Positions 1-12,296 of a DNA stretch of 64,000 bases are shown piece by piece (the first letter of the stretch is position 1; every line of letters begins with the position of its first letter). The position numbers were made by a program, and so were the translations under genes. Origin of the DNA: Oscillospiraceae bacterium MB08-C2-2 (GTDB lineage Bacteria > Bacillota > Clostridia > Oscillospirales > Ruminococcaceae); the NCBI GenBank assembly GCA_035621215.1, contig CP141729.1, positions 1,448,944 to 1,512,943 of the forward strand, in the 5' to 3' direction. A model generated the notes under the pieces. That model did not search any database. It was not told the DNA's origin and saw only the letters and a list, made by a program, of their open reading frames with translations.

Positions 1-1173
1 TTCACGAAGCTGCTCCAGCTCCTTGTAGCGTTCCAGCAGGTCTCCGTTGGTAACCTCCACCACAACCTCCAGATTATCCAGATGGTTTTCACGGCGGATA
101 ACCAGCTGATAGTGCGGCCCGATATTGGGCACAGAAATCAGCACGCTTTCAATCTGGGAGGGGAACACATTGACCCCCTTAATAATCATCATATCATCGC
201 TGCGGCCCTTGACCTTATCCATACGCACATGAGTACGCCCACAAGCGCAGGGCTCGTAATTGAGGCGGGTGATATCCTTGGTGCGGTAGCGGATCATGGG
301 GAAGCCTTCCTTGGTCAGAGTGGTGACCAGCAGCTCTCCATCCTCGCCGGGTGCCTTGGGTGCCAGCGTTTCGCTATCCACAATTTCGGGCAGGAAGTGA
401 TCCTCTGCAAAATGCAGGCCGCAGTGGCACAGGCACTCACCTGATACACCGGGGCCGTTCAGCTCGGTCAGGCCATAGTTATCGGTGCACATAAGGCCAA
501 AGTTTTCGGCTATCACGCTGCGCATTTCATTGGAACAGCCCTCGCTGCCAAAAAGCCCGGTACGCAGCCTAAGCTTATCCCGCAGGCCTCTTTCCCGAAC
601 CAGCTCGCTCATATACAGAGCATAAGAAGGGGTGGAAACCAAGGCAGTGGCACCGAAATCCTCCATCAGCATCAGCTGACGCTGGGTGTTGCCTGAGGAA
701 GCCGGAACAATGGCAGCACCGATCTTTTCCAAACCGTAATGAAGCCCCAAAGCACCGGTAAACAGGCCATAACCGAAGGAAATCTGCACAATATCCTCCT
801 CTGTAATGCCCACCGCCACACAGATACGGGCCACCTGATCAGCCCAGTTCTCCAAGTCCTGCCGGGTATAGCCCACCACAATGGGCTTGCCGGTGGTGCC
901 ACTGGAGGCATGCATCCGCACGATGTTCTTCATAGGCTTTCCGAAAAGGCCATAGGGGTAGGTATCCCGGAGATCATTTTTGGTGGTCACCGGCAGATAC
1001 TGCACATCGGAAAGGCTCTTGATCTTATCCGCAGTCACCTTCATTTCAGCCAGCTTTTTGTGGTAGAAGGGTACATTCCGATCGGCATAATCCACTACCC
1101 ATTTCAGCCGTTCCAGTTGAAGGGCATCCAGCTTAGCCCGGGGCATCGTTTCAATATCTTTTTGCCAAAACAT
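1..1173 (-). CDS. paaK: Phenylacetate-CoA ligase (3' end outside window)
   Basis: Adenylate-forming ligase that activates phenylacetate (or a related aryl acid such as indoleacetate) to its CoA thioester with ATP. 391 codons are visible from the ATG at 1173; the frame is still open at base 1, so the C-terminus is missing. The family P-loop-like motif SSGTTGKP lies near residue 91, followed by YGLTELNGPG and a C-terminal domain beginning around GRSDDMMIIKGVNVFP. The start follows a short purine-rich AGGATGGG stretch. In anaerobic Clostridia such genes often occur beside indolepyruvate ferredoxin oxidoreductase; that neighbour would lie outside this window. Substrate is inferred from the family only. 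Confidence 0.93.
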   Translation of the reverse strand, partial: MFWQKDIETMPRAKLDALQLERLKWVVDYADRNVPFYHKKLAEMKVTADKIKSLSDVQYLPVTTKNDLRDTYPYGLFGKPMKNIVRMHASSGTTGKPIVVGYTRQDLENWADQVARICVAVGITEEDIVQISFGYGLFTGALGLHYGLEKIGAAIVPASSGNTQRQLMLMEDFGATALVSTPSYALYMSELVRERGLRDKLRLRTGLFGSEGCSNEMRSVIAENFGLMCTDNYGLTELNGPGVSGECLCHCGLHFAEDHFLPEIVDSETLAPKAPGEDGELLVTTLTKEGFPMIRYRTKDITRLNYEPCACGRTHVRMDKVKGRSDDMMIIKGVNVFPSQIESVLISVPNIGPHYQLVIRRENHLDNLEVVVEVTNGDLLERYKELEQLRE

Positions 1174-1275
1174 AGTTTCCACCCATCCTGTTCTTTAATT
1201 TCAGAACCGCTTGTTGCAGTTCACACCCATCCCCTGGATACTCATAGACAAATGAAACGGTGCCCCGCTTCATTT

Positions 1276-1396
1276 AGACAGGCTTTGCCTGTCTTGCCGA
1301 TTCTCCGGCATATGAGTATGAAGAACGAATACGCCGCTTACAGCGGCGTACGGCAAAAATGCCGTACATACCAAACAGTAAATCAGTTTGGTATGT
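1276..1396. repeat. Cluster of consecutive perfect inverted repeats
   Basis: Five hairpin-forming palindromes follow one another: 1276-1294 (8-bp arms AGACAGGC), 1295-1310 (TGCCG arms), 1330-1350 (9-bp arms TACGCCGCT), 1349-1366 (7-bp arms TACGGCA) and 1366-1396 (11-bp arms ACATACCAAAC). They sit in the 474-base gap between the ligase gene and the small acetyltransferase. No gene is supported here. Function unknown. Confidence 0.7.
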
Positions 1397-1450
1397 ATTC
1401 TACTATAAAATTATGCAGCCCATACAAAATCGTTCTGCCTCTGTGCTGAA

Positions 1451-1483
1451 CCCGGAGCTCTCACAAGGAGAAAAAGCTCCGGG
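1451..1483. repeat. Inverted repeat, 9-bp arms
   Basis: Arms CCCGGAGCT and AGCTCCGGG around a 15-base loop. No convincing T-tract on either side, so a terminator role is uncertain. Confidence 0.5.
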
Positions 1484-1585
1484 CCTACAGAAATCATATA
1501 ACCTGTATAAGTTTACTATAAAAATATTATAAAAGCAAGGGAAAGGCAGAGTGAATGACTAAGTCAAAGGTCTCTCTTAACGCGA

Positions 1586-1614
1586 TTGACCAAGCCTGCC
1601 AACTATGCTATTCT
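1586..1614 (+). promoter_or_regulatory. Sigma-A type promoter of the small acetyltransferase gene
   Basis: TTGACC (1586-1591), 17-base spacer, TATTCT (1609-1614). It lies 34 bases before the chosen ATG, which argues against the longer in-frame start at 1555. Confidence 0.6.
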
Positions 1615-1647
1615 GTGATTAAATATGTACTGTTGGAGGTAATGAAA

Positions 1648-1929
1648 ATGCCTATGGAGTTTAAATATGAAAGCAACCGAATTTTTTTGCCTGGCCCCGA
1701 TGGTGAGTCGATTGCCTATGTGACCTTCCCCCATGTAAAGGAAGGTGTGGTGGACTTGGACCATACCTTTGTAGACCCTTCTCTGCGAGGGCAGGGTGTG
1801 GCGGATCTTCTGATGCAGGCTGCTGTCAAACACATTCAGTCTCAGGGCCTGCGGATACGCCCCACTTGCCCCTATGCAAGAAAGTGGTTCGCAGCCCATG
1901 CCAGATACGCCCAGCTGCTGGAAGGGTAA
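1648..1929 (+). CDS. Small GNAT-family N-acetyltransferase (YjdJ-like)
   Basis: A 93-residue minimal GNAT protein. The acetyl-CoA binding signature is visible as VDPSLRGQGVADLLMQAAVK, followed by the terminal CPYARKWFAAH stretch typical of the short YjdJ/N-acetyltransferase-14 type. The ATG at 1648 is chosen because GGAGGT ends seven bases upstream; an in-frame ATG at 1642 is too close to that site and the start at 1555 would include the promoter. The substrate is unknown. It is a stand-alone gene, separated from the convergent symporter gene by a bidirectional terminator. Confidence 0.85.
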   Translation: MPMEFKYESNRIFLPGPDGESIAYVTFPHVKEGVVDLDHTFVDPSLRGQGVADLLMQAAVKHIQSQGLRIRPTCPYARKWFAAHARYAQLLEG

Positions 1930-2011
1930 TCGTCCCAGCAGCGATTTTCAGATACTGAAAGAATATTGCTTGCACCAATTGGATGTACAATGCCGCTGAG
2001 GTATAAATAAG

Positions 2012-2050
2012 CAAAGCTCCTGTAGGCGATTTGCCTAGAGGAGCTTTGTT
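2012..2050. terminator. Bidirectional terminator
   Basis: Stem CAAAGCTCCT with AGGAGCTTTG, extended by GTAGGC/GCCTAG, then a T-rich tail on the plus strand. It lies between the convergent acetyltransferase and symporter genes. Confidence 0.75.
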
Positions 2051-2072
2051 TATTGTTTAACCCAGACCTTTG

Positions 2073-3461
2073 CTATTTTTTCTTCTTTGCAGCAGGTATC
2101 TGGCCGCTTTCATATTCATTCATCAGCTTAACCACAAGGCCGCTCAAGACAAGCAAAGCCACAAGGTTAGGCAAAACCATAAAGCCATTAAAAAGATCGG
2201 CGAAATCCCAAACCAAGGGAACATCAAGGCCGCAGCCCAGCGCAACCAAAACGGATACCAAGATGGAGTAGACCCGAACGGCGCCCTTGCTCTTAAAAAG
2301 GTACTTTACATTGGCAAGACCAAAATAATACCAGCCCACAATGGTTGCAAAGGCAAAGAAAAGGGTGCAGATCGCAATAATCACAGCACCGCCATGACCA
2401 AATACAGCAGAGTAGGCATTTTGAGTCAACTCAATACCTGTAATATTGTGGTCACCGGTCAAGACGCCGGTAGTGAGAATAACCAACACAGTGAAAGGCA
2501 GCAGCACGATAGTATCAATAAATACACCCATCATGGCAACAAGGCCCTGACGACCGGGGTGATCCACCTTGGCCACAGCATGAGCATGGGGGGTTGAGCC
2601 CATACCGGCCTCATGAGTGAACAGACCACGTGCAATACCATACCGAACAGCCTGCTTAATGGTCACACCCAGCGCACCGCCCATAATAGCGTTGGGAGCA
2701 AAAGCACCCACAAAGATCTGCTGAAAAGAAGGAATGATCATCTTGTAGTTAACACCAATAACAATAACCGAAGCACCTACAAAAAACAGTGCCATTAGAG
2801 GAACAATCTTTTCCGCAACCGATACAATGCGCTGTACGCCGCCTAAGAAGACCAAAAGCGCCAAAAGACCAATCATAGTCCCTGTTACCAGCGGAGGAAT
2901 ATTAAAAGCAACCTGCACAGCCGCAGCCGCTGAGTTAGCTTGTACCATATTTCCCATAAAACCAAGGGCCAAAATCAACAATATAGCAAATATATTGGCA
3001 AGAATCTTCCCAAACTTACTGTCGTGAAAGGCAGCTCTTATGTAATAGGCCGGCCCCCCTACAACCTCACCATCGGCAGTTGTAGTCTTGAATTTTTGGG
3101 CAAGTATAGTCTCAGCGTAGATAGTGGCCATACCTAAAAATGCACTGACCCACATCCAGAAAACAGAACCCGGCCCGCCCAGCACCATGGCCGTTGCAAC
3201 ACCAGCCAAGTTACCGGTACCGATTTGGGCTGCTACCGCTGTAGCCAAAGACTGAAAAGAGGTCATTCCCTCTTTATCCGCTTTTTTCCCGAAAAAAGTA
3301 ACCGACCCGAAGGTCTCTTTAAAGCTTTCTTTAAATTTACGCACCTGAACAAACTTCAGACGGATGGTAAAGTAAATACCTATTCCGCATAGAGCAAAAA
3401 TTAAAACATAATCCCACATTAAATCTTTTACTGCAATTAACAAATCGATCAGACCCTGCAC
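2073..3461 (-). CDS. Alanine/glycine:cation symporter (AGCS) family protein
   Basis: Sodium- or proton-coupled alanine or glycine uptake across the cytoplasmic membrane. About 462 residues, the usual family length, with many hydrophobic helices and the family stretch GTGNLAGVATAMVLGGPGSV near the first third plus GLFTHEAGMGSTPHAHA later. The C-terminus ends in a lysine run. A GTG start at 3461 is preferred because CCTCCC (minus GGGAGG) ends seven bases upstream; the ATG at 3467 leaves only one base. A consensus promoter lies at 3500-3528, so it is transcribed as a single unit. Alanine versus glycine specificity cannot be read from sequence. Confidence 0.93.
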   Translation of the reverse strand: MQGLIDLLIAVKDLMWDYVLIFALCGIGIYFTIRLKFVQVRKFKESFKETFGSVTFFGKKADKEGMTSFQSLATAVAAQIGTGNLAGVATAMVLGGPGSVFWMWVSAFLGMATIYAETILAQKFKTTTADGEVVGGPAYYIRAAFHDSKFGKILANIFAILLILALGFMGNMVQANSAAAAVQVAFNIPPLVTGTMIGLLALLVFLGGVQRIVSVAEKIVPLMALFFVGASVIVIGVNYKMIIPSFQQIFVGAFAPNAIMGGALGVTIKQAVRYGIARGLFTHEAGMGSTPHAHAVAKVDHPGRQGLVAMMGVFIDTIVLLPFTVLVILTTGVLTGDHNITGIELTQNAYSAVFGHGGAVIIAICTLFFAFATIVGWYYFGLANVKYLFKSKGAVRVYSILVSVLVALGCGLDVPLVWDFADLFNGFMVLPNLVALLVLSGLVVKLMNEYESGQIPAAKKKK

Positions 3462-3499
3462 GCACATTCCTCCCTCAATTTTCTGACAACACAAATTTA

Positions 3500-3528
3500 A
3501 TTATAGCGGACATCTGTATTTTAGTCAA
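3500..3528 (-). promoter_or_regulatory. Sigma-A type promoter of the symporter gene
   Basis: On the minus strand TTGACT (3523-3528), 17-base spacer, TATAAT (3500-3505), about 40 bases upstream of the start. Confidence 0.75.
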
Positions 3529-3568
3529 CTACAAGGCAGATAGTTCGTGAAAAATATATCTATCCTGC

Positions 3569-3609
3569 GGTTATTCTTATGGATGCCATCTTCTATCATA
3601 AGAATAACC
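3569..3609. repeat. Perfect 13-bp inverted repeat
   Basis: GGTTATTCTTATG and CATAAGAATAACC separated by 15 bases, between the symporter promoter and the tRNA operon terminator. No T-tract; role unknown. Confidence 0.5.
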
Positions 3610-3642
3610 AGTATATTACCTCCAGCAGAACGAGAGAAATAC

Positions 3643-3673
3643 AAAAAAGGCCTATCAAAAGACAGACCTTTTA
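3643..3673 (-). terminator. Terminator of the rrn-tRNA operon
   Basis: On the minus strand AAAAGG(T)CT pairs with AG(G)CCTTTT and is followed by more T residues, immediately after tRNA-Thr. Confidence 0.7.
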
Positions 3674-3678
3674 TAGTA

Positions 3679-3754
3679 TGGAGCTGTTAACGCGATTCGA
3701 ACGCGTGACCTCATCCTTACCAAGGATGTGCTCTGCCGACTGAGCTATAACAGC
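3679..3754 (-). tRNA. tRNA-Thr (GGT)
   Basis: Cloverleaf on the minus strand with acceptor GCTGTTA/TAACAGC, anticodon loop containing GGT, T-arm GTTCGAATC and encoded CCA. Last gene of the rrn operon. Confidence 0.95.
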
Positions 3755-3768
3755 ATATTTACAAAAGA

Positions 3769-3844
3769 TGGCAGGGGTAGAAGGATTTGAACCCTCGGCA
3801 CGCGGTTTTGGAGACCGCTGCTCTACCAACTGAGCTATACCCCT
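3769..3844 (-). tRNA. tRNA-Trp (CCA)
   Basis: Acceptor AGGGGTA/TACCCCT, anticodon CCA within GTCTCCAAAAC, T-arm GGTTCAAATCC and encoded 3' CCA. Confidence 0.95.
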
Positions 3845-3851
3845 CCATACA

Positions 3852-3928
3852 TGGTGGGCCATCAGGGACTCGAACCCCGGACCGACCGGTTATGAGCCGG
3901 TTGCTCTAACCAACTGAGCTAATGGCCC
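3852..3928 (-). tRNA. tRNA with CAT anticodon (Met, or Ile2 if lysidine-modified)
   Basis: Acceptor GGGCCAT/ATGGCCC, anticodon loop CTCATAA, encoded CCA. The base-paired first acceptor pair rules out initiator Met; elongator Met and tilS-modified Ile2 cannot be separated by eye. Confidence 0.9.
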
Positions 3929-3984
3929 GAATCGCCTTATATTGTGCGCCGTTCCGTATGTAAAACAGCGCACATTTCGATCGG

Positions 3985-4060
3985 TGGCTCCCCAAGTTGG
4001 ACTCGAACCAACGACCCTGCGGTTAACAGCCGCATGCTCTACCAACTGAGCTATTGAGGA
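3985..4060 (-). tRNA. tRNA-Asn (GTT)
   Basis: Acceptor TCCTCAA/TTGGGGA, anticodon GTT in CTGTTAA, T-arm GGTTCGAGTCC, encoded CCA. First tRNA after 5S rRNA. Confidence 0.95.
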
Positions 4061-4107
4061 ATATAAACAGAAAGATAAAGCAAACGCTTTATCTCCCTGT
4101 AATTTGT

Positions 4108-4223
<116 letters not shown>

Positions 4224-4238
4224 TTTCAGGGATATACC

Positions 4239-4267
4239 CTAAAAACTGAACAATGGAAAAAGAAGGG
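4239..4267 (-). other. 3' half of the 23S processing stem
   Basis: Plus-strand GAACAATGGAAAAAGAAGG matches the reverse complement of the segment at about 7229-7259 apart from one extra A. The two flank 23S rRNA and would pair in the precursor as an RNase III-type processing stem. Confidence 0.7.
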
Positions 4268-4305
4268 AATGGAAGCGGCCAAACAAAGCAAGCAACACAC
4301 TTGCA

Positions 4306-7146
<2,841 letters not shown>

Positions 7147-7228
7147 TATGTGTTCTTGCTTTGTTCTTCGGCTTCTTTGTAGTAATTTACCCAAACTATA
7201 CAGTTTCCTGCATAGATTAAATCTTTAC

Positions 7229-7262
7229 TTAAACCTTCTTTTCCATTGTTCAATTTTCAAGG
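7229..7262 (-). other. 5' half of the 23S processing stem
   Basis: Partner of 4239-4267. It contains CCTTGAAAATTGAACAATGG on the minus strand, the recurrent Firmicutes rrn spacer motif. Confidence 0.7.
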
Positions 7263-7288
7263 TACATCCGGATTCTCAAAGAATCCAT

Positions 7289-7365
<77 letters not shown>

Positions 7366-7420
7366 ATGTAGAACGGTTAGAGTCGGGGCTTCCTCTACTT
7401 GTCTCCTGACCCGAAGGTCA

Positions 7421-7496
7421 TGGTGGAGATGAGGAGGATCGAACTCCTGACCCCCTGCTTGCAGGGCAGGTGCTCTCCCAGCTGAGCTACACCCCC
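7421..7496 (-). tRNA. tRNA-Ala (TGC)
   Basis: Lies in the 16S-23S spacer upstream of tRNA-Ile in transcription order. Acceptor GGGGGTG pairs with CATCTCC through two GU pairs; anticodon TGC in CTTGCAA; encoded CCA. Confidence 0.96.
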
Positions 7497-7556
7497 ATAT
7501 GGGAGACTTGTAGGCTCGCTTCCCTCTCTTACCCTTTTGAAAGTACTAAAAGTACC

Positions 7557-7577
7557 TTCAAAATCGAACAACATTAG
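7557..7577 (-). other. 3' half of the 16S processing stem
   Basis: Plus-strand TTCAAAATCGAACAACATTA is nearly complementary to TAATGTTGTTCAATTTTCAA at 9361-9380, placing a processing stem around 16S rRNA. Confidence 0.65.
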
Positions 7578-7682
7578 TGTTTTTGCCAAAACTCAACGAA
7601 AGCAATTCTTTTAAAACTCTCATCTATTCTGGTAACAGCTCTTACCTGACCGGATACTACAAAACTTTACGTTTTGTTAGCT

Positions 7683-9205
<1,523 letters not shown>

Positions 9206-9357
9206 TTGGTATATTTAAACTCGCATTACTGCAAGTCCAATATCACTTTCAATCAAGCTTTGTCACCCTTTGCTCTCAAACTTACTAGCGTTCGTTCGTT
9301 CGCTTTAGGTTTTTCTTAAAAGAATTTTCTAAGGGCTGTTTCTTTCTTATCAAAACA

Positions 9358-9382
9358 GCTAATGTTGTTCAATTTTCAAGGT
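9358..9382 (-). other. 5' half of the 16S processing stem (leader)
   Basis: Contains TAATGTTGTTCAATTTTCAA, complementary to 7557-7576, within the leader between promoter and 16S. Confidence 0.65.
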
Positions 9383-9428
9383 GCTTTCTTTTCTCGCCGC
9401 CGTCGCTCTCGCTCGAGACAGCTTAGTT

Positions 9429-9457
9429 ATAATACCATGCCACTCCCTTTATGTCAA
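9429..9457 (-). promoter_or_regulatory. rrn operon promoter
   Basis: Minus strand TTGACA (9452-9457), 17-base spacer, TATTAT (9429-9434), giving a leader of about 215 bases before 16S. The remaining gap to 9550 shows no gene. Confidence 0.82.
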
Positions 9458-9550
9458 CACCTTTTTAAAGAAAAATCGTAATTTTTCCAATTTCTTTTTC
9501 CCGGCTACAAAATGCGTCTTAAATCCCTACGAAAAACCGCATAATAAAAG

Positions 9551-9593
9551 GAAACAGCACTTATCCCCTCAAAGAGGTTCGAAATGCTGTTTC
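9551..9593 (-). terminator. Terminator of the padR-DUF4097 operon
   Basis: GAAACAGCA pairs with TGCTGTTTC, with an inner CCTC/GAGG pair; a T-rich run follows on the minus strand. It separates the operon from the rrn promoter. Confidence 0.7.
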
Positions 9594-9618
9594 TTCTTCA
9601 GAAACGATTTTCAGGGCT

Positions 9619-10563
9619 TTACGCCTGCTCAATGGACACACTGCCGGAGGAAATATCCACCTTTAATCTATGGTAAGGGCCCTCACCTACCTGTGCTGAC
9701 AGATCGGTTCCCACATGGCGGCTGCTGTTATGAGCGGGGAAATAGGTGGCAATTCTACCTGAACTAGCCTCACCGGTGAAATCCAAGCTTGGTTCGCCCG
9801 CTAGTTTAAGAATGCACCGGCCAGACTGAGCGTCTACCGAGACATCCCCTGTAATGTTCATACGTTGAATATCCACGCTGCCTGAACTGAGCTGGATACG
9901 CCCTCCACCAGTCAAACCATCCATTTTAACTCGACCGGAGCTAAGATCAATGGAAAAAGTCTCACTGAAAACCGGTGCCATAGCTATATTTCCCGATGAA
10001 AGCTCTACCCGCAGCTTTTTAACTGTAAGAGGAAGAGCTGAAACCACCTTGCCGGAACTTAAATCCAGATCAAGACTTTCAAGATTCATTTCATCGTGGA
10101 TTTCCACCGTTCCGGAACTGAGATCAACCGCCAGCCTGCCGCTATACTGCCGAGGAAGATAAATCTCAATCTGGCTGTCTCTGGGCAGAACATTAAAGAA
10201 ATCGGAATAATCGGGGCGGGAAATCCGGAGGGTTTTCTGAGATTGGCGAAGCTTTACAGCCTGCGAACGGTCTAAACCCCTTCCATAATGAATCACTCGA
10301 AGCTGCGGATCATCAGTTACATAAATATCCACACGGTCGGAGGAGAAATCGGCTACAACCAGATCGATACCCTCCATCTCCTGGCTTAGGTCTGTTAAAA
10401 GCTGGGATTCGCCTCGTTGGTATGTGATATTTTCCCGCCAGCTTCCCTCTCCAAGCATAGCCGTGAACGCACCTCCTCCTAGGATAAAAAAAAGCAATGT
10501 ACCCGTTAAAAAAAGCCCAACCACCGACCAGAGCACAATCTGGGCTATCAGAAGTCGTTTCAA
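9619..10563 (-). CDS. DUF4097-family membrane-anchored beta-repeat protein
   Basis: About 314 residues. One N-terminal membrane helix (residues about 3-28) is followed by a repetitive beta-strand region with recurring LSSG motifs (for example VDLSSGTVEIHDEM, IDLSSGRVKMD, VDISSGSVSIEQA), typical of the DUF4097 right-handed beta fold. The start is taken as TTG at 10563: AGGAGGT lies six bases upstream, inside the end of the preceding gene, and an ATG-led reading would extend back through that site. Translation is therefore probably coupled to the upstream gene. Genes of this type usually follow padR and HAAS/DUF1700-domain genes. Exact role unknown; cell-envelope stress sensing has been suggested for relatives. 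Confidence 0.85.
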   Translation of the reverse strand: MKRLLIAQIVLWSVVGLFLTGTLLFFILGGGAFTAMLGEGSWRENITYQRGESQLLTDLSQEMEGIDLVVADFSSDRVDIYVTDDPQLRVIHYGRGLDRSQAVKLRQSQKTLRISRPDYSDFFNVLPRDSQIEIYLPRQYSGRLAVDLSSGTVEIHDEMNLESLDLDLSSGKVVSALPLTVKKLRVELSSGNIAMAPVFSETFSIDLSSGRVKMDGLTGGGRIQLSSGSVDIQRMNITGDVSVDAQSGRCILKLAGEPSLDFTGEASSGRIATYFPAHNSSRHVGTDLSAQVGEGPYHRLKVDISSGSVSIEQA

Positions 10564-10567
10564 TTTG

Positions 10568-11224
10568 TTACCTCCTTCTGTATTCAAAGACCAGCTTGAT
10601 AATCCGATTCACCACACCGGCAATGAGAAAAACGATCCAGCCCGGGCTCCAAAGGAAAAAGAAAAAGCCCAGAACGAGATAGACAATGACAGTCAGCGAC
10701 CAAACCACAGACTGTATGGAACGGATCAGAGATTTTTCTCCCTGCTTTTCTACCTGCCATTCTTTGAATTCTTCTACCATAGTTGCATCCCGCTTCACAT
10801 ATTTGGGCCGGGAAAGAGCATTGTAGATCAGGAGCCCGGTGGCAAAAGCCCACAAAGCAAACATGGGCAGGAAGATCAGGTTGTTCAAATTTAGATAATC
10901 GCCGATCATGGGAAAGATCAGGCTTATAATGTATATTCCTACAGCAACAGCTATAAGGAGAGCCGATTTTTTCTGCTGCGCTTCGGCTTTGGTATAATCA
11001 AAAGCCACATCAGGTTCTTCAAGGCCGCTGATCAGCTCCTCTACATCGCCGATTCCAGCCAGAACAATGCTCATGGCAATCTCATCTTCTTTTCCCTGCT
11101 CCAACAGATCCCGGTAGCGTTCTTCCATATTGGTGATCAGCTCTTCTTTCAGGTCAAAGGCTTTTTTAGTTTTGGGTGCATCTTTGAAAAGGTATTCTAC
11201 ATGGCTTCGAATTTTCTCATTCAT
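10568..11224 (-). CDS. HAAS/DUF1700-type membrane protein (permease-prefix domain)
   Basis: About 218 residues. The N-terminal ~75 residues form a charged helical HAAS-like domain (IRSHVEYLFKDAP, LKEELITNMEERY, ISGLEEPD). Four hydrophobic segments follow in two pairs (about residues 88-110, 115-135, 175-195, 198-215). The ATG at 11224 has AAGGAG nine bases upstream. Such proteins sit between a PadR regulator and a DUF4097 protein and are thought to modulate them at the membrane. Four bases separate its stop from the next start, whose Shine-Dalgarno is embedded in its last codons. Confidence 0.82.
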   Translation of the reverse strand: MNEKIRSHVEYLFKDAPKTKKAFDLKEELITNMEERYRDLLEQGKEDEIAMSIVLAGIGDVEELISGLEEPDVAFDYTKAEAQQKKSALLIAVAVGIYIISLIFPMIGDYLNLNNLIFLPMFALWAFATGLLIYNALSRPKYVKRDATMVEEFKEWQVEKQGEKSLIRSIQSVVWSLTVIVYLVLGFFFFLWSPGWIVFLIAGVVNRIIKLVFEYRRR

Positions 11225-11403
11225 ACATACAGGCTCCTTTATATCATATAGTATCGGCAAGAGTATTCTTCGCTCTATTATATACTCAATAATAGCTTCA
11301 AAACTCTTATGCAATTTTGAAGCCGCAGGCTTTGTCCACAAACACGCATGGCGTGCAGATGAATATAAAGTGGGTATAAACAGCCTATGGCGGTTAACAG
11401 CAG

Positions 11404-11724
11404 CTATAGCAGCCGGTCAAGGATGGCTTTCGCTTCCTCCCAATCCTGCTTATTTTTATGATAAGCGGCCCGGCCTGCACTGGTAATGGTATAGTATCGG
11501 CGGCGGGCACCGGTTTCTTGATCACCCCAATAAGAAATAATCATTTCATTTTGCTCAAGCCGGCGAAAGGCACTGTATAAAGTGGCTTCCTTGATTTCGT
11601 ACTGACTGTCTGTTTTTTGCTGAACCGATTTATTGATCTCGTAACCATAACTATCCCCTTCAAGAAGATGTGCCAGAATAATGGTTTCAGTGTGTCCTCG
11701 AATCATATCGGAGGTCAACGACAC
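11404..11724 (-). CDS. PadR-family transcriptional regulator
   Basis: About 106 residues of PadR-type winged helix: IILAHLLEGDSYGYEINKSV (helix-turn-helix region), EATLYSAFRRLEQNEMI (recognition helix) and the wing TGARRRYYTITSAGR. A GTG start at 11724 is chosen because GGAG lies eight bases upstream; ATG at 11706 is the alternative. Longer in-frame starts fall inside the promoter. It probably represses its own operon, which continues with the HAAS-type and DUF4097 genes after a 179-base gap. Confidence 0.85.
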   Translation of the reverse strand: MSLTSDMIRGHTETIILAHLLEGDSYGYEINKSVQQKTDSQYEIKEATLYSAFRRLEQNEMIISYWGDQETGARRRYYTITSAGRAAYHKNKQDWEEAKAILDRLL

Positions 11725-11782
11725 TGCTTTTGCTCCTCTCCGCCGTGGTTTTGGTGGCTTTTCACCAGGATTGACTACTGCT

Positions 11783-11833
11783 ATTATATTCAAATATACT
11801 TCGCCTGTCAATGTATATTTAATTTTTATATAC
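11783..11833 (-). promoter_or_regulatory. Consensus promoter and candidate PadR operator
   Basis: Minus strand TTGACA (11806-11811), 17-base spacer and TATAAT (11783-11788). Adjacent to the -35 box, GTATAT (11813-11818) and ATATAC (11828-11833) form an inverted repeat with a 9-base spacer, a plausible operator for the PadR protein encoded just downstream. Confidence 0.72.
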
Positions 11834-12296
11834 TATTCTTAGCTAAATATATTGGCATGCAGGCAATATTCTGTGTTGACAAAGGCATATGAGTTCTATA
11901 AAATAATATTAAAGGCTGTATTTGACAAATAAAGCATCGATTTGTGACCAGTTGGTTTTATAGATACAAAGCATATTTAAGATAACCGTTATGTGGGTTT
12001 TACCTGCTTTATACACGGTAATATGACTGTAAGACTTCGCCTATTTAAGTGCACATTTGATAACCGATAAACGGGTCTTTATGTGTTTAATTTATATCCA
12101 AGGCAGAGCCTTTGTTAACAGCTTCATGCTATGGGTATTGTTTGTTTAAGGGAGCAGGTGCATAACCATATAATAAAGAATGCATCAGGCTCTACAAAAT
12201 TACGAATCTGCACTTGCAAAACTAGTGAGTGGCTTTGGCCGGATACAGGATTGTTTCTTCTTGTGAATGCAGGCTCTGAGAAAGGCAGCCCTTATT
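11834..12296. other. Intergenic region without recognised gene
   Basis: About 460 bases of AT-rich sequence between the divergent padR and HD-GYP genes. Short open frames lack ribosome-binding sites. I looked for a c-di-GMP riboswitch because of the downstream gene and saw no matching core. Confidence 0.4.

Noticed and set aside
739-1449. Long plus-strand frame opposite the phenylacetate-CoA ligase gene
   Set aside because: It is the antisense shadow of a clearly coding gene and lacks a ribosome-binding site.
11834-12296. c-di-GMP riboswitch ahead of the HD-GYP gene
   Set aside because: The conserved GEMM core is not present in the region.
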